From Sophora flavescens (lineage: Eukaryota; Streptophyta; Magnoliopsida; Fabales; Fabaceae): a stretch of DNA of 64,000 nucleotides. The stretch is from the NCBI GenBank assembly GCA_030762895.1, contig CM061065.1, positions 83,089,607 to 83,153,606 on the forward strand. The letters run 5' to 3'. The notes beneath the pieces were generated by a model, which saw only the letters and a program-made list of their open reading frames with translations, was not told the origin of the DNA and made no database searches. A program made the translations under genes and the position numbers. Below are positions 22,034-33,928 of this stretch, piece after piece; position 1 is the first letter of the stretch; each line of letters opens with the position of its first letter.

Positions 22034-24906
22034 AAATTCATACAAACTACACATTATATTTTAAGTATGCAGGAGGTATCTTTTCTACTCCTTTTCTCGT
22101 AGTATACTTAAACAAGAAGTCTGCAAATCGCATCCTCGAGTTTTTAAAATCTTCTTTCGAAAGAGAAGGTTGATCGCTGCTGAAAGCCTGCACAAGTTCA
22201 AATAAAATAAACATTAAATCAAATCATCACAAAAAATAAAATATATAATTAAATAACTTGTTTAATTGATTACCTTCTTTCATCCCTCGGTAATAGATGC
22301 GAAGACGATGTTCAACAAATAAAGCATCACATGATAGGCATATGACCAACCATTTGTCTGAGAATGAGACTACAAAAGAAATAAAATTTAATGTCAATTA
22401 AATAAATATTAATTACTATTTAATAAACTAGCAACCTTGAGGATAATCCATTCAGGATTTCCTTTTGACTTTTAAGTCCTACTTTTCCCATTGGTGCAAG
22501 ATATGCTACATGCCTTTGTCGTGCTATCATAAAAAAAATATTCATGTCAATTATATGTTCATCATGTGTGTAATAAAACAAAATCAAATGTTACAAAATA
22601 AATTAAATAGAAGATTAATTACTTACGTATTGATTGAGGCCATCACCTCCTTCGGAGGGTCCTGGTGGAGAGAGCATAAGAATACGACAGTATGCTTAGA
22701 AAGATGAAGTAGGAACAACTGCCAATGTTATCCCATAAGTAGGGTGCCATATATATGTCTTTTCGATCACTTACTCCCACTAAGTGGCCAATGTATGCAC
22801 TGACTTTACTGTGATCGGACAAGAAATCAGGCAGCATGACAGTGGGGTCTAAGAATCCATAAACATTGCAGCCCCCTGCCAATTAGAAGGCGGTGTACAT
22901 ACCTAAGATATGAAATAAGTGGACATTATTACGTAATATATTGAAATTGAAATACATTATCAAATTGAAATAAAATATAAAATTAAAATAAGTTATAAAA
23001 TTAAAATGTACTTACGTGCACCAAATACTCAGAACCGTGTTGGCTATATATCCACTCACCATCTGTGCAAAACTGCAGAAGATCCTCGCCACTGAATTTA
23101 AAAAGAAGTGATGGGTCTGGGCGTGCCCTCCATCCATGATGTTCCAATGGGCATACAAAAATATCGAACGCAAAATCCTCACCAAGAGAGACCAGACGAG
23201 TAATGGGAGACTGACGAAGCGACATCGGCTTCGGCTTTGTATTCAATTGTAAATAAAGAAGGTATAAGTAATTGAGAATAAAGAAAACATAAATAATTGA
23301 GAAATATGATCATTATGAATATACTGGGACAACTCGAACTCCCGCTGCGCTAACTCCAACTCTCGATGTTTCACCTCCAACTCCCACTCCCTCTTTGACA
23401 ACTCATCCACCTCCACATGTGTCTTTTGACAACTCTATTTTGTGCTCACATGTGAAGGGTGGGCAACTCCCGCTGTTTCTTGGGAAGCCATAGTGGAAAT
23501 CTACTGTATAAGCATCTCCGTCGTTAAAACCCCTCTCATCAGCTGATCTGTAAAGGTCGGGTCGGCAATGAGCTCGTGTTTAACCTCTACTCTGAGCTCC
23601 TCCTTAACGATTGTCTGCTTGACCCGCCTACGTGAAGCGCATGATCCATAAAATTTCTTGATGCCCACCGTCCCTGGAACACCAATGACCTGACTAGGAT
23701 GATCGTCTTTGCCTCGGGCAGCGACCAAGATATCCCGATGTCCATATGGGACGAATGATCCCTACGAGCTTTTTTCCTTAAGCTTCTCCTACAAAGATGA
23801 AATTAAAAACATGTAAGACAATGTGTTACAAATATCAACTAGAAATGCAATTAGTTTGTTACTGACAATCTTTTCTGCCACAATGTGTGTGGCTACAACT
23901 TTAAAATCTCCTTTTTTTTGTCTTTCAGACTCCACCCAACACTCCTCGCGTGTGGGTGGAGACGGAGGATCAACAACTATGTCCTCAAGTACCTCTCTTG
24001 TTGCTATCATCTCGTTCAACTTCTCCTGCCTCTCCTTTAACTTATTCTCCATCATATTCTTCTTCAAAGTGGGATACCCACCTTGAGACATGGTGTGGGT
24101 GTGAACATTCTTTGCTTGATTCCGCTTACTCCTTTCTCTGTTAGCCTGTTACAAATAACATGTAATAAATTTAGTTAAATAATTTTTTTTCTTAAATGTA
24201 CTTTAAAATGGATAAGTAAATTAACTTCAACTAACCAGAAAATCAGGTGTGCCTCGGCTCCTAACAAAGCTATCCCACATATCCTTATCAAGGAATGGGT
24301 AGCAAGCAAGAGGAGAATCGGAGCTTTTCGCTCCAAATATGTAATGCCTAGTCAGATCGTGCTTAAACCCCTTCCAACGTGTAGCCGCTAGTGAGAGCCA
24401 TTTCTGCCTATGCTCATCAAATAATTCTTTAATAATGTACATCAAAAGAGTGTAAAAGTAAAATATAGTGTTTGACTCCCAAATCTGATCCTTCACATTC
24501 TGAGGTACGTCTTCCCATTCATCATATAGAATGATAGTATGCTCTTTAGCTTCCTTAGCCATCCAACTGGTAAATTTCTTAGCAAGGGGTCCCTGGGGAG
24601 TCAATTCATGTCAAACCAGACCTCAAGCTTTTGACCACTAAGCCTAGACTTGTCTAAAATTTTCAAACTAGTGGTTGTTCTACCCTATTTTTTGGTTGAA
24701 ATGCTAGCCGACCCTGCTGAATCAGTCCTCTGTGATGCCTGTTTGGACAAAAAATAATAAATTAGACGGTTAGGTATAACATGGAAAAATAAAAAATATA
24801 AGCCTAATTAATTAACATTATATGTATAAATAAAACTTACACTATCAGCTGACATAGCCGCCACCGACCCCTCCCATGCAATAGGGATGTCTGCTGAATT
24901 AGCCAT
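22034..24906 (-). pseudogene. CACTA-1 second gene: Transposase_24-like plus Ulp1-like domain
   Basis: It is a multi-exon frame read leftward from ATG 24906. Blocks: MANSADIPIAWEG (24906-24840); the Transposase_24-like segment with DEWEDVPQNVKDQIW (24604-24227); MSQGGYPTLKKNM (24091-23850); GKDDHPSQVIGVPG (23728-23640); SLGEDFAFDIFVCPLEHHGW (about 23200-23120); and VYGFLDPTVMLP (about 22870-22800). The terminal Ulp1-like exons are at 22410-22310 and 22190-22060. The Ulp1 nucleophile position is Tyr (complement of 22340-22342) where CACTA-2 has Cys. An in-frame stop follows 'STKK' in exon 2 (near 24690). The gene is not functional. Confidence 0.75.
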
Positions 24907-27667
24907 GTGTATTTAGATTAAAAAAAAGGTTAGTTTAACATGGATAAATAAAAATAAAGCTAAATAAACATGGATAAATAAAAATAAATCTAAACTAACA
25001 TGGATAAATAAAACACTTGCCCTAAAAAGAACAAAACTTACACTATGGTCAAGTTTAATTTAGCTAGATCAATATCCCTTCGTGCTAATCATCATGAGTG
25101 GCATGTACATTGTCCACCTCATTTTCCACAATGATAGGAGGCATGTTTGTTGAGAAACAAGGAGTCTCAGGAATATCAATAGTTGAATATTGATTTTCAT
25201 GACTACCATTATGCATGCTTTTTCCTTGGAGAACCATAGACAACCTTTTGTTAAAAGGAGCAGTGATGTAAAACACTTGTTTTGCTTGGGAAGCCATGAT
25301 GAAAGACTAATCTGTATGACCTAACTTGCCAAGGCCTACCAATGTAAATCCCCATTCGTCGGTTTGTACACCACCATTACTGTCAACCCACTTATATTTA
25401 AAATATGCACCTTAAGCTTAGTGTAATCGAGCATCCAAATCTCTTCAATGACTCCAAAGCAAGGTATCGGTGCCACAACGGGGTTTGTATCTTTTGAACT
25501 AGAGAAGTGCATGGATTCATTCATGATCATAACCCTACTATTTTGCATGGTACTCTTTGTTATCTTGTTTCTTTGTATAGAAGGAAAAGTTATTGATGTC
25601 GTATCCGTTCCAACATATGATGACATTAAAGCTATGCCCACATGCTAGCCATTTTAATGTATCAGAAGCAGTACTACCAGCCTTCAGAATTTCTTCTTTA
25701 AACCAGTGTAAGAAAGTCTTGTTATGCTTGTTTAACAACACTTTTCGTTCATTTGAGGGTTTTCTTCCTTGATTTTTCTTTTGTGATCACAAAAGTAAGG
25801 TTGAAAAAAATCGATGTTATTCAATATATACAAATATGCTTGAAGCACTTCCTCCCGACCCTTGCTCTTAATCATTACACCATGTGTACCATTACCTTGA
25901 CATCTTCTCTCATCATGACGAGGATTAGGAACCCCTAGAGGATCCGTGTTCGGAAGGTAGTCTGAACAAACTCAATAGTTTCTTATGCAACGTACCTTTG
26001 AACAATAGATGCTTCGGGACGGTGTGGATTCTTCATATACCCTTTCAAGATCTTCATGTAACGCTCAACTGGGTACATCCACCTCCAAAAAAAAGGTCCA
26101 CATAATCTAATCACCCTCACTAAATGAAAAATTAAGTGAACCATGATGTCAAAAAATGAAGGCGAAAAATACATCTCCAATTGGCACAAGATTATAGTAG
26201 TCTCAACTTCCAACTCATCCAATTTATGAGGGTCAACGACTTTGCTACATATAGCATGAGACTTTAAGCCAACTAATTTGAGATAACTTGAGACAAGCCT
26301 CTTGACATTTGAAGAGTAACCATGCAGAACTTTGATGCCCTGAAGACACTCACAAAAAATTGTCTCTTTTTTTTGACAAATTATGACATTGCTGGAGGCA
26401 AATATGTCTGCTTACCATCCTCAACAACTGGAGCTAACTGCTCTCATATACCCATCGCAACGAGATCGAGACGAGCACTCACTCCGTCCTTTGTCTTACC
26501 TTGAATGTTGCAAAGCGTTTCGATTACACTATCACACATTTTTCTCCACATGCATCACATCATTACAGTGTCTGACATCAAGCTTGCACTAGTATGGAAG
26601 ATCAAAGAATATTGACCTCTTCTTCCATATGTTTTTCTCAATAGCCTTGGCCTTCTTTTTGGCCTTGTCAAAGATAACATTGATGTGCTCACCCGTTGAT
26701 AACCTTGCTCTCCATTTAAGGCCGTCGGAGCATTTTCACTCTCTTGGCATCTGTTAAAAGCTTTTTTCATATTACCATATGGGTGATCACATCTAAGAAA
26801 TCTTTGATGCCCAAGGTAAACCATCTTCCTTCCATGATGCAACTGAGTGAAGCATGTGCCTTCTTCACATATAGGGCATGATTTATTCCCCTTAATGATG
26901 GGTATCGAATCCACAAGTGAACAGCTTCGTCGTCAAGTAATAAAAAGATCGATCCCACAGAGACCGTGATCTCAAACAACAATTAATTATTAAATCAATT
27001 AAACTGGACTATATAAAAAAGGATTTGGAAAAGATTTGATTTTTGTAATAAGAATTAACTAGAAAATCATATATTTAATAACGCAATCAATTAAAATAGG
27101 AAAGTAAATCAATTAGAGATTTTTCAAATCAAAAGAGATTCCTAGGAATTGGGATACCAACAAGATTGTTCATGTTACCAAATTGACTACCCCTTGTTAA
27201 TTATCAAAATTGCTTTGGAGGCGAATTTATCCTTAATAAGTTAATGCTCCCTCTCGGGTTACAAAAACCGTGCCCAATTAAACCAACCCCTACTCTCGTG
27301 GTAATTGAATTTAAATTGAACCCTTTAAGTTCTGTGACAATTCGTGAGCCCTCGAAGGACCACTTCTAACTCTCGTGATTTAAGTCCTAAGTTTGATTCC
27401 TATAGATCCGATACCTAAGTTCAACGCTAGGTTCCTCCTTAGAGTATCTACGACAAGCAAATAAGTGGCCACCGAATTTACGAGTAATTAAAGCAACAAG
27501 AATCAAATCGAAAGCAGAATCGAAATTAATAAGAGACCAAACGTCAATTTGTCACCATAAACAAATCTTGGGCACAACCCCAATCCCTAAAAATAAGACT
27601 ACTACTCAAGCATTGCCATGTTCATAGCAAGCTTGATTAACAAAAGCATAAAAGAAAACCTAAGAGG

Positions 27668-27735
27668 AGGAGGAGGAGGAGGAGAAGAAGAAGAAGAAGA
27701 AGAAGAAGAAGAAGAAGAAGAAGAAGAAGAGAAAT
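27668..27735. repeat. GGA/GAA microsatellite in the 3' LTR
   Basis: (AGG)n followed by (AAG)n. The 5' LTR counterpart (33474-33522) lacks most of the AGG part and is shorter, so the tract changed after insertion. Confidence 0.85.
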
Positions 27736-27874
27736 CCTAATTTTGCCTGAGGTAGCAGCCCAAAAAGTAATCCTATTTTCGAGCCTCTAGGACCTATTTA
27801 TAAGGTAGGGTAACTTGCATCCCAAGCAATTACAAAATCAGATCATATTAGCTTTTAAAATTCCAGATATTGCG

Positions 27875-28135
27875 AGTCATGGTCGTGATGGCTGTCACGG
27901 CCAGGCCATGACAGATTCTGTCTTGGAGGTTGCTTTGCTGGTTTGTCTGTCACGACCGTGACCACCATCACGGCCTAGCCGTGATCAGTTCTGCCTATGA
28001 GGGTCTTGTTCAGTTGACATGTCACGACCGTGATGGACATCACGGCCTGGTCGTGACCAGCTCTAACTTTTCCATTCTTTCTTTTCAGCTCTACTCGATC
28101 ATGGTTGTGATGACTATCACGGCTGGGTTGTGATG
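27875..28135. repeat. CACGACCGTGA/CACGGCCTAGCCGTGAT array, 3' LTR
   Basis: Four paired units 'GTCACGACCGTGA...ATCACGGCC(T)..GTGAT' are spaced by about 60 bp. They lie about 70 bp upstream of the TATA box on the minus strand and match the array in the other LTR. Confidence 0.85.
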
Positions 28136-28360
28136 GGCTCTGCTTGGCTCATTTTTCTTACTTTTCAAGCTCCATCTTCATGCAAGCTCCATTATGGTTG
28201 ATCTTGAACATTTTAATCTTCAATTCCTGCACATAAACACTACAAAACCGCCTTACCCGTTCCAAGGTAAAAACTAAAAAAAATCAAATTAAAAATGCCT
28301 AAACTACATGAAAATGCATGCAAAATGTCAAGGAAATATGAGGTGAAATCACACTCATCA

Positions 28361-30168
28361 AACTACCCCAAGCTTAAGATTTTGCTTGTCCTCAAGCAAT
28401 AACCAAGGTCAGACAAGATAAACAATCAGAGCATGGGCAGTGTACCAAGAACCCGAGTAACTAATCCAAGTGACAGGTATATTCAAATAAGTACCCAAGA
28501 GACAATCAATTTTAAGTCCAATTAGAAGCTTAGGTTCCCTAAATTCATATCTCTCACTGATTCGGGCACTCTTCTCACCTCACTCAAGTGTTTAAGGGTA
28601 TATGACAATTCGCTCAATTTCCTCAAGGAAGGTATTCTACCATAAGCTTGACTATTGACCAAATCTCTACTTTATTAATGAAAACAAATAAGAATCAAGT
28701 GGTCTTTTATTTTGGTTGTAATGGGGCCATGGGATTAATTGTTAGGTGGGGAAATCAAGAAAAGGAAAATTCAAGAAGGCTAAACAAAATATCAAACAAT
28801 GCAAAGCATGACTACCTTCTAAAATTCATTTTTGGGCTTTAGTTCAATTTTCCACCTTTCTTTCTTTCTTCCTTTTTACTTTTTATTTCTCACTTTCTTT
28901 TTCTCATCCCCTTCTCAATTTTTTTTATTTATTAATTTGGAGAATGGGAGATTTTCAACTTAAGAGAAATATTTTTCTAACTTGTTATCCCACAATTTAT
29001 TCTTCAAACTACCTTTTTGACCTTTTGCAATACTTTAAAAGGTGTCATACCAAGCATCATTCATCAAAATAAATCAAGGTACCAAGAAAAGTATTTTATT
29101 CTTTTAGGCTCAAAATTGGGCAACTAAGGGGTAGCATTTAATCAGTCAAAGCTCAGAAGGCCGGAAAAATACCTAGTGCCTCAATCATTTTCAAATATGT
29201 TTTAAAAAAATTTCAAGTTTCAAAACGGTTTCAAGTCAAGTTCTAGAGAATACAATCCAAGAGTAATAAAACACTCAATCACAAAGAATGGGGTAGATTT
29301 CGTGAGTACCCCTTTTTGGCTCAAAAAAATCTCACATTTAGTAGTTTAAAATCAATGAGAAACACAAATCTAAGGAACCATATGCTAATTATCAACTATC
29401 AGAAGATCATCTCAAACATTTTTATTTTTAGCCTATCACAAGAATACAAAAATTGGGTTCAAAAATATCATTGTCTCAATTCATTTGGCGCAAGGTTATG
29501 TCAATTGGATGCAGACTCTAAGCAAGGGGCAATCTAATCATGTGATTATGCAAAATTATGCCTATATGAATGCAACATGAAAAATGCAAAAATGCAAAAA
29601 ATTTAAAAATACCCCTACCCCAAGCTTAAAAACTTACATTGTCCCCAATGTAAATAATCAAGTCGGAGAGAGGAGAAAAATGGAACAACTCACCGAGGTG
29701 GTGGAGGGTGCTGGCTCATATGCCAGTCAAAGAGCTGCTGGAAGATGTGTCACCACTGTGACGTTCATCACAGATGGGTCGTGATCAGTTCAGGTCTATA
29801 GGAGCTGGCCTCTCACGGTCGTGATACATTCTTATCTTCTGGGTCCTCCTCATCACGCCCGTGAGGGCTGTCACGGCATGAGCGTGATGCCGTCTGGTTC
29901 CCAACTTCTGACCCATCACGGTCGTGATCCTCGTCACGGCCTAGGCGTGATCAATTCTGACTTTATTCTTCCATGCCATTTTTGCTCTTCCTGCCTTCAT
30001 AACCTGCAAATACTTGGCAAAACCATCAATTAGTGATATTTCTTCTCTTAATCTTCTCAAATTATTCAAATACAAAATTCAAAAACAAATTGAAAGGGGA
30101 AAGAAAACTTGGGTTGCCTCCCAATAAGCGCTTATTTACGGTCTTAAGCTTGACCATACTCCCTTGGA
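28361..30168. other. Non-coding internal region of the TR-GAG element
   Basis: It occupies the place where pol would be in an autonomous element. No RT or integrase motif is seen in any frame. The stretch 28550-29690 is related to 8572-9670. It contains a further palindrome array (29748-29955). Confidence 0.75.
29748..29955. repeat. CACGG/CCGTG palindrome array inside the TR-GAG internal region
   Basis: Units such as TCACGGTCGTGATA, TCACGCCCGTGAGG, TCACGGCATGAGCGTGATG and TCACGGTCGTGATCC occur at 25-50 bp spacing, outside an LTR, just downstream of the gag-protease frame. Confidence 0.8.
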
Positions 30169-32541
30169 TCAATCGGGATCAGCTGGGCTTGGATGTGCAA
30201 GAACACCTCTCTTCCAAGGAAGTCCATCAAAGAGCTTATTTTGTTCATATGGCCAATTGCGCTTTCGCTTTGCTCTTTTCACTCTGAGTTTCATGGCCTT
30301 ACTTCCTTTCGGGGGAAGTTTTAACTCCACATGTTGAGCAACTCCTGGTTCATCTTTATTTAGTGCATCATTTGTCATGCAAAGTTTGGGAGTTGCTTCC
30401 ATGTTAAGCTCTTCCTTCACCTTTGGGGGCGTTATCTCAATCCTGCACACATGACTCTCAAAAGGAGGGTTGTTATATGAGTTAGTCAAATCAAAATCTA
30501 CCCTACCTTCCTCTACATTCAAGGAGAGCTTACCATTTTTTACATCTATTATCGCTCCAACTGTGGCCAAGAATGGCCTTCCAAGAATGATAGGGAATTT
30601 AGAATTCCTGTTCATGTCCAACACCATGAAATCGATAGGAATGAAAAATTTAGGTACCTTTATGGGAACATTCTCTAGTATGCCTAGAGGAGTTTTAGTT
30701 GATCCATCCGCAAATTGTAAAGAGGACTTGGATGGACTCAATTCCTTGGTTCCTAACCTCCCAAAGATAGTAAGCTGCATCAAACTCGCACTAGCCCCTA
30801 AGTCACATAAGGCTTGGTCTATTTTTAATTCTCCAATTGAGCAAGCAATAGAGAAACTTCCTGGATCTTTTAGTTTAGGAGGCATATTAGTTTTTATCAC
30901 GACATCACGCCCCTCAATTAAGCTCTTAGTTTCTTTTTCTACTTGTATTTTTTTGACCAACCTTTGTGGGAAAGGTATTGGGCGTTGGTAAAGTGGTGGA
31001 GGGACATACTTTGGCTCTATCTATTCATGCTCACTCATGTCCTCCTCACATTCTACATCCTTTTCAATTACCCTAAGCTTATCATCCCTTAAGTATATAG
31101 CATTACAGTGCTCATTGGGATTAACTTCGGGTTGTCCTGGAAACGTACCCTTAGTTCTAGAATATGTACTAGCTTGTTGGGCAATATGAGTTTCTAACAT
31201 CTTATTATGGATGGCTAAGTTATCTACCTTAGATGCTAAATATTTTATTGCCTCATTGACTGCCCTACCTTGTTGCCTAAACTCTTCATTTTGCTTTGTT
31301 TGACTTTCCACAAAATTTTCCAAAAGAGACTCAAGTTTAGACTTTTGTACCTAAGTATACCCCGATGCGGGTTTCCTATTACCTTGACCTTCCTGGAATT
31401 CGTGGTTCAACGTGTTGTTGTAGTTCCCATAGGAGAGATGAGGGCTATTCTTCCTTCCTTGGTTGTAAGAATTTGGGGGAGCATAATTTGGCAACTTCGG
31501 GTTTGTGTCATAGAAGTTGTGACAAGAGTTCACTTGTTCCCCCGAAGCACCGGATCCAGGAGCAATACCATGTGGGCACTCCATTATGTCATGTCCCTGC
31601 ATTCCACAAATCTCACAAACAACATTAGTAGCACCTATTGAACTCACATTAACCTTTTCAAGCTTATCAAAGCGTTTATTCAGTGAGTCAATTTTAGACA
31701 TAATTAGATCAGTGCTATTCATTTAAAACTTACCCCCCGAAATCTTTTTCGGTTTATTACCTCTTTTCGAACCCCATTGGTGATAGTTGGTGGCCACGTT
31801 TTCAATGATATTGAATGCTTCCGTTAGTGGTCTGTTCATAAAGGCTCCACCAGCTGCGGAGTCAAGCGACACCTTCGAAGAGTAATCCAATCCGTTGTAG
31901 AAGGTATGCACTAACAACCACCTCTCGAGTCCATGATGTGGGCAAGACTCTAGCAATCCTTTGTAACGATCCCAAGCTTCAGATAAGCATTCTCCGTCCT
32001 TTTGGAAGAAGTCGGTGATCTGAGTTCATAGGTAAGCAGTCTTGGATGGAGGGAAGAATTTTTCCAGGAATGCCTGCTCCAGTTGGTCCCAAGTTGACAA
32101 GGTATTAGAGGGCACTTGCTTCAACCAAGCTTTTGCCTTTCCAGTCAGAGAGGAGGGGAATAACCTCAAGCGAATAGCATCAATCGGGGCACCATGAATT
32201 CTTATTGCATCAGTGAACTCCAAGAATGTCTCAACATGATCAGTCGGGTCTTCCGAGGGTAATACTCCAAATTGATGTTGCCTAATCATGCCAATTAACA
32301 TAGGCGGTATAGTGTAGTTCTCCGCCTGAATTTCTGGCCTAGCAATCCCAGTTTGCAAACTCCTAACATTCGGGGCTGCGTAGTCCTTCAGTGGTTTGGT
32401 ATCCGGTAGATTAGCCAGGAGTGGAATGGGAATCAACCTCTCTCTCTCTATTTGCCTTTGTAGTCTCCCACATCTATGAAAGGTCCTTTCGATCTTGGGG
32501 TCAACTTCAATGAGATTTCCTATACTTCGGGATCTTCGCAT
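30169..32541 (-). pseudogene. Athila-type gag-protease frame with in-frame stops
   Basis: It is one reading frame through the whole stretch. The N-terminal half is a retrotransposon gag domain (HQFGVLPSEDPTDHVETFLEF ... FPSSLTGKAKAWLKQVP). Then come a CCHC zinc knuckle (CEICGMQGHDIMEC, about 31580-31625) and a charged linker. The C-terminal part is a retropepsin with active-site DLGAS and the ILGRPFLAT flap-side segment (about 30565-30595). Stops at 32026-32028, 31723-31725, 31351-31353 and 31021-31023 interrupt it, with no frameshift. Gag would form the particle and the protease would process it. The frame ends without entering pol. Confidence 0.85.
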
Positions 32542-32680
32542 AAAAATACCTGTAAAGAGAGATGGATACTAGAAAAAAAATACAAAGAGATAAATGAAAA
32601 AAAAAAGAGAGAATTTAAAATAATAAAAAAGGTCCAGAAAAATCAATTTGAAAATTAAATTGAGATTCAAGAAAGCACAG

Positions 32681-32698
32681 TCCCCGGCAACGACGTCA
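32681..32698 (-). other. Primer-binding site, tRNA-Asp type (diverged)
   Basis: The minus strand reads TGACGTCGTTGCCGGGGA, which differs at two positions from the tRNA-Asp complement seen at 10762-10779. It lies 6 bp inside the 5' LTR end. Confidence 0.75.
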
Positions 32699-33473
32699 AA
32701 AACTTGATGGGTATCGAATCCGCAAATGAACGGCTTCGTCGTCAAGTAATAAAAAGATCGATCCCACAAAGACCGTGATCTCAAACAACAATTAATTATT
32801 AAATCAATTAAACTGGACTATATAAAAAAGGATTTGGAAAAGATTTGATTTTTAAATAAGAATTAACTAGAAAATCATATATTTAAGAACGCAGTCAATT
32901 AAAATAGGAAAGTAAATCAATTAGGGGTTTTTCAAATCAAAAGAGATTCCTAGAAATTGGGATATCAACAAGATTGTTCATGTTACCAAATTGACTACCC
33001 CTTGTTAATTATCAAAATTGCTTTGAAGGCGAATTTATCCTTAATAAGTTAATGCTCCCTCTCGGGTTACAAAAACCGTGCCCAATTAAACCAACCCCTA
33101 CTCTCGTGGTAATTGAATTTAAATTGAACCCTTAAAGTTCTGTGACAATTCGTGAGCCCTCGAAGGACCGCTTCTAACTCTCATGATTTAATTCCTAAGT
33201 TTGATTCCTATAGATACGATGCCTAAATTCACCGCTAGGTTCCTCCTTAGAGTATCTACGACAAGCAAATAAGTGGCCACCGAATTTACGAGTAATTAAA
33301 GCAATAAAAATCAAATCGAAAGCAAAATCAAAATTAACAAGAGACCAAACGTCAATTTGTCACCATAAACAAATCTTGGGCACAGCCCCAATCCCTAAAA
33401 ATAAGACTACTACTAAAGCATTGCCATGTTCATAGCAAGCTTGATTAACAAAAGCATAAAAGAAAACCTAAGA

Positions 33474-33522
33474 GAAGAGAAGAAGAAGAAGAAGAAGAAG
33501 AAGAAGAAGAAGAAGAAGAAGA
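33474..33522. repeat. GAA microsatellite in the 5' LTR
   Basis: (AAG)n lies in the LTR leader part, shorter than its counterpart at 27668-27735. Confidence 0.8.
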
Positions 33523-33664
33523 GAAATCCTAATTTTGCCTAAGGTAGCAGCCCAAAAAGTCATCCTATTTTCGAGCTTCTAGGTCCTATTTATAAGGTAG
33601 GGTAACTTGCATCCCAAGCAATTACAAAATCAGATCAAATTAGCTTTTAAAATTTCAGATATTG

Positions 33665-33928
33665 CACGTCACGGCCGTGATGGCTGTCACAGCCAGGCCG
33701 TGACAGATTCTGTCTTGGAGGTTACTTTGCTAGTTGGTTCGTCACGACCGTGACCACCATCACGGCCTAGCCGTGATCAGTTCTACCTGTGAGGGTCTGG
33801 TTCAATTGACATGTCACGACCGTGATAGACATCACGTCCTGGCCGTGACCTGCTCTGACTTTTCCATTCTTTCTTTTCAGCTCTACTCGATCATGGTCGT
33901 GATGGCTGTCACGGCTAGGTCGTGATGG
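33665..33928. repeat. CACGGCCGTGA-type array, 5' LTR
   Basis: It is the same array as at 27875-28135. Here the first unit keeps the exact palindrome TCACGGCCGTGA, which reads TCATGGTCGTGA in the other LTR. That difference fits C-to-T decay at CG sites. Confidence 0.85.

Larger units (their letters stand above)
26896..28360 (-). repeat. 3' LTR of the TR-GAG element
   Basis: It is 1,465 bp and collinear with 32705-34152. It holds a GAA microsatellite (27668-27735), a TATA box CTTATAAATAGG (complement of about 27794-27805) and a palindrome array (27875-28135) upstream of it on the minus strand. Confidence 0.9.
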
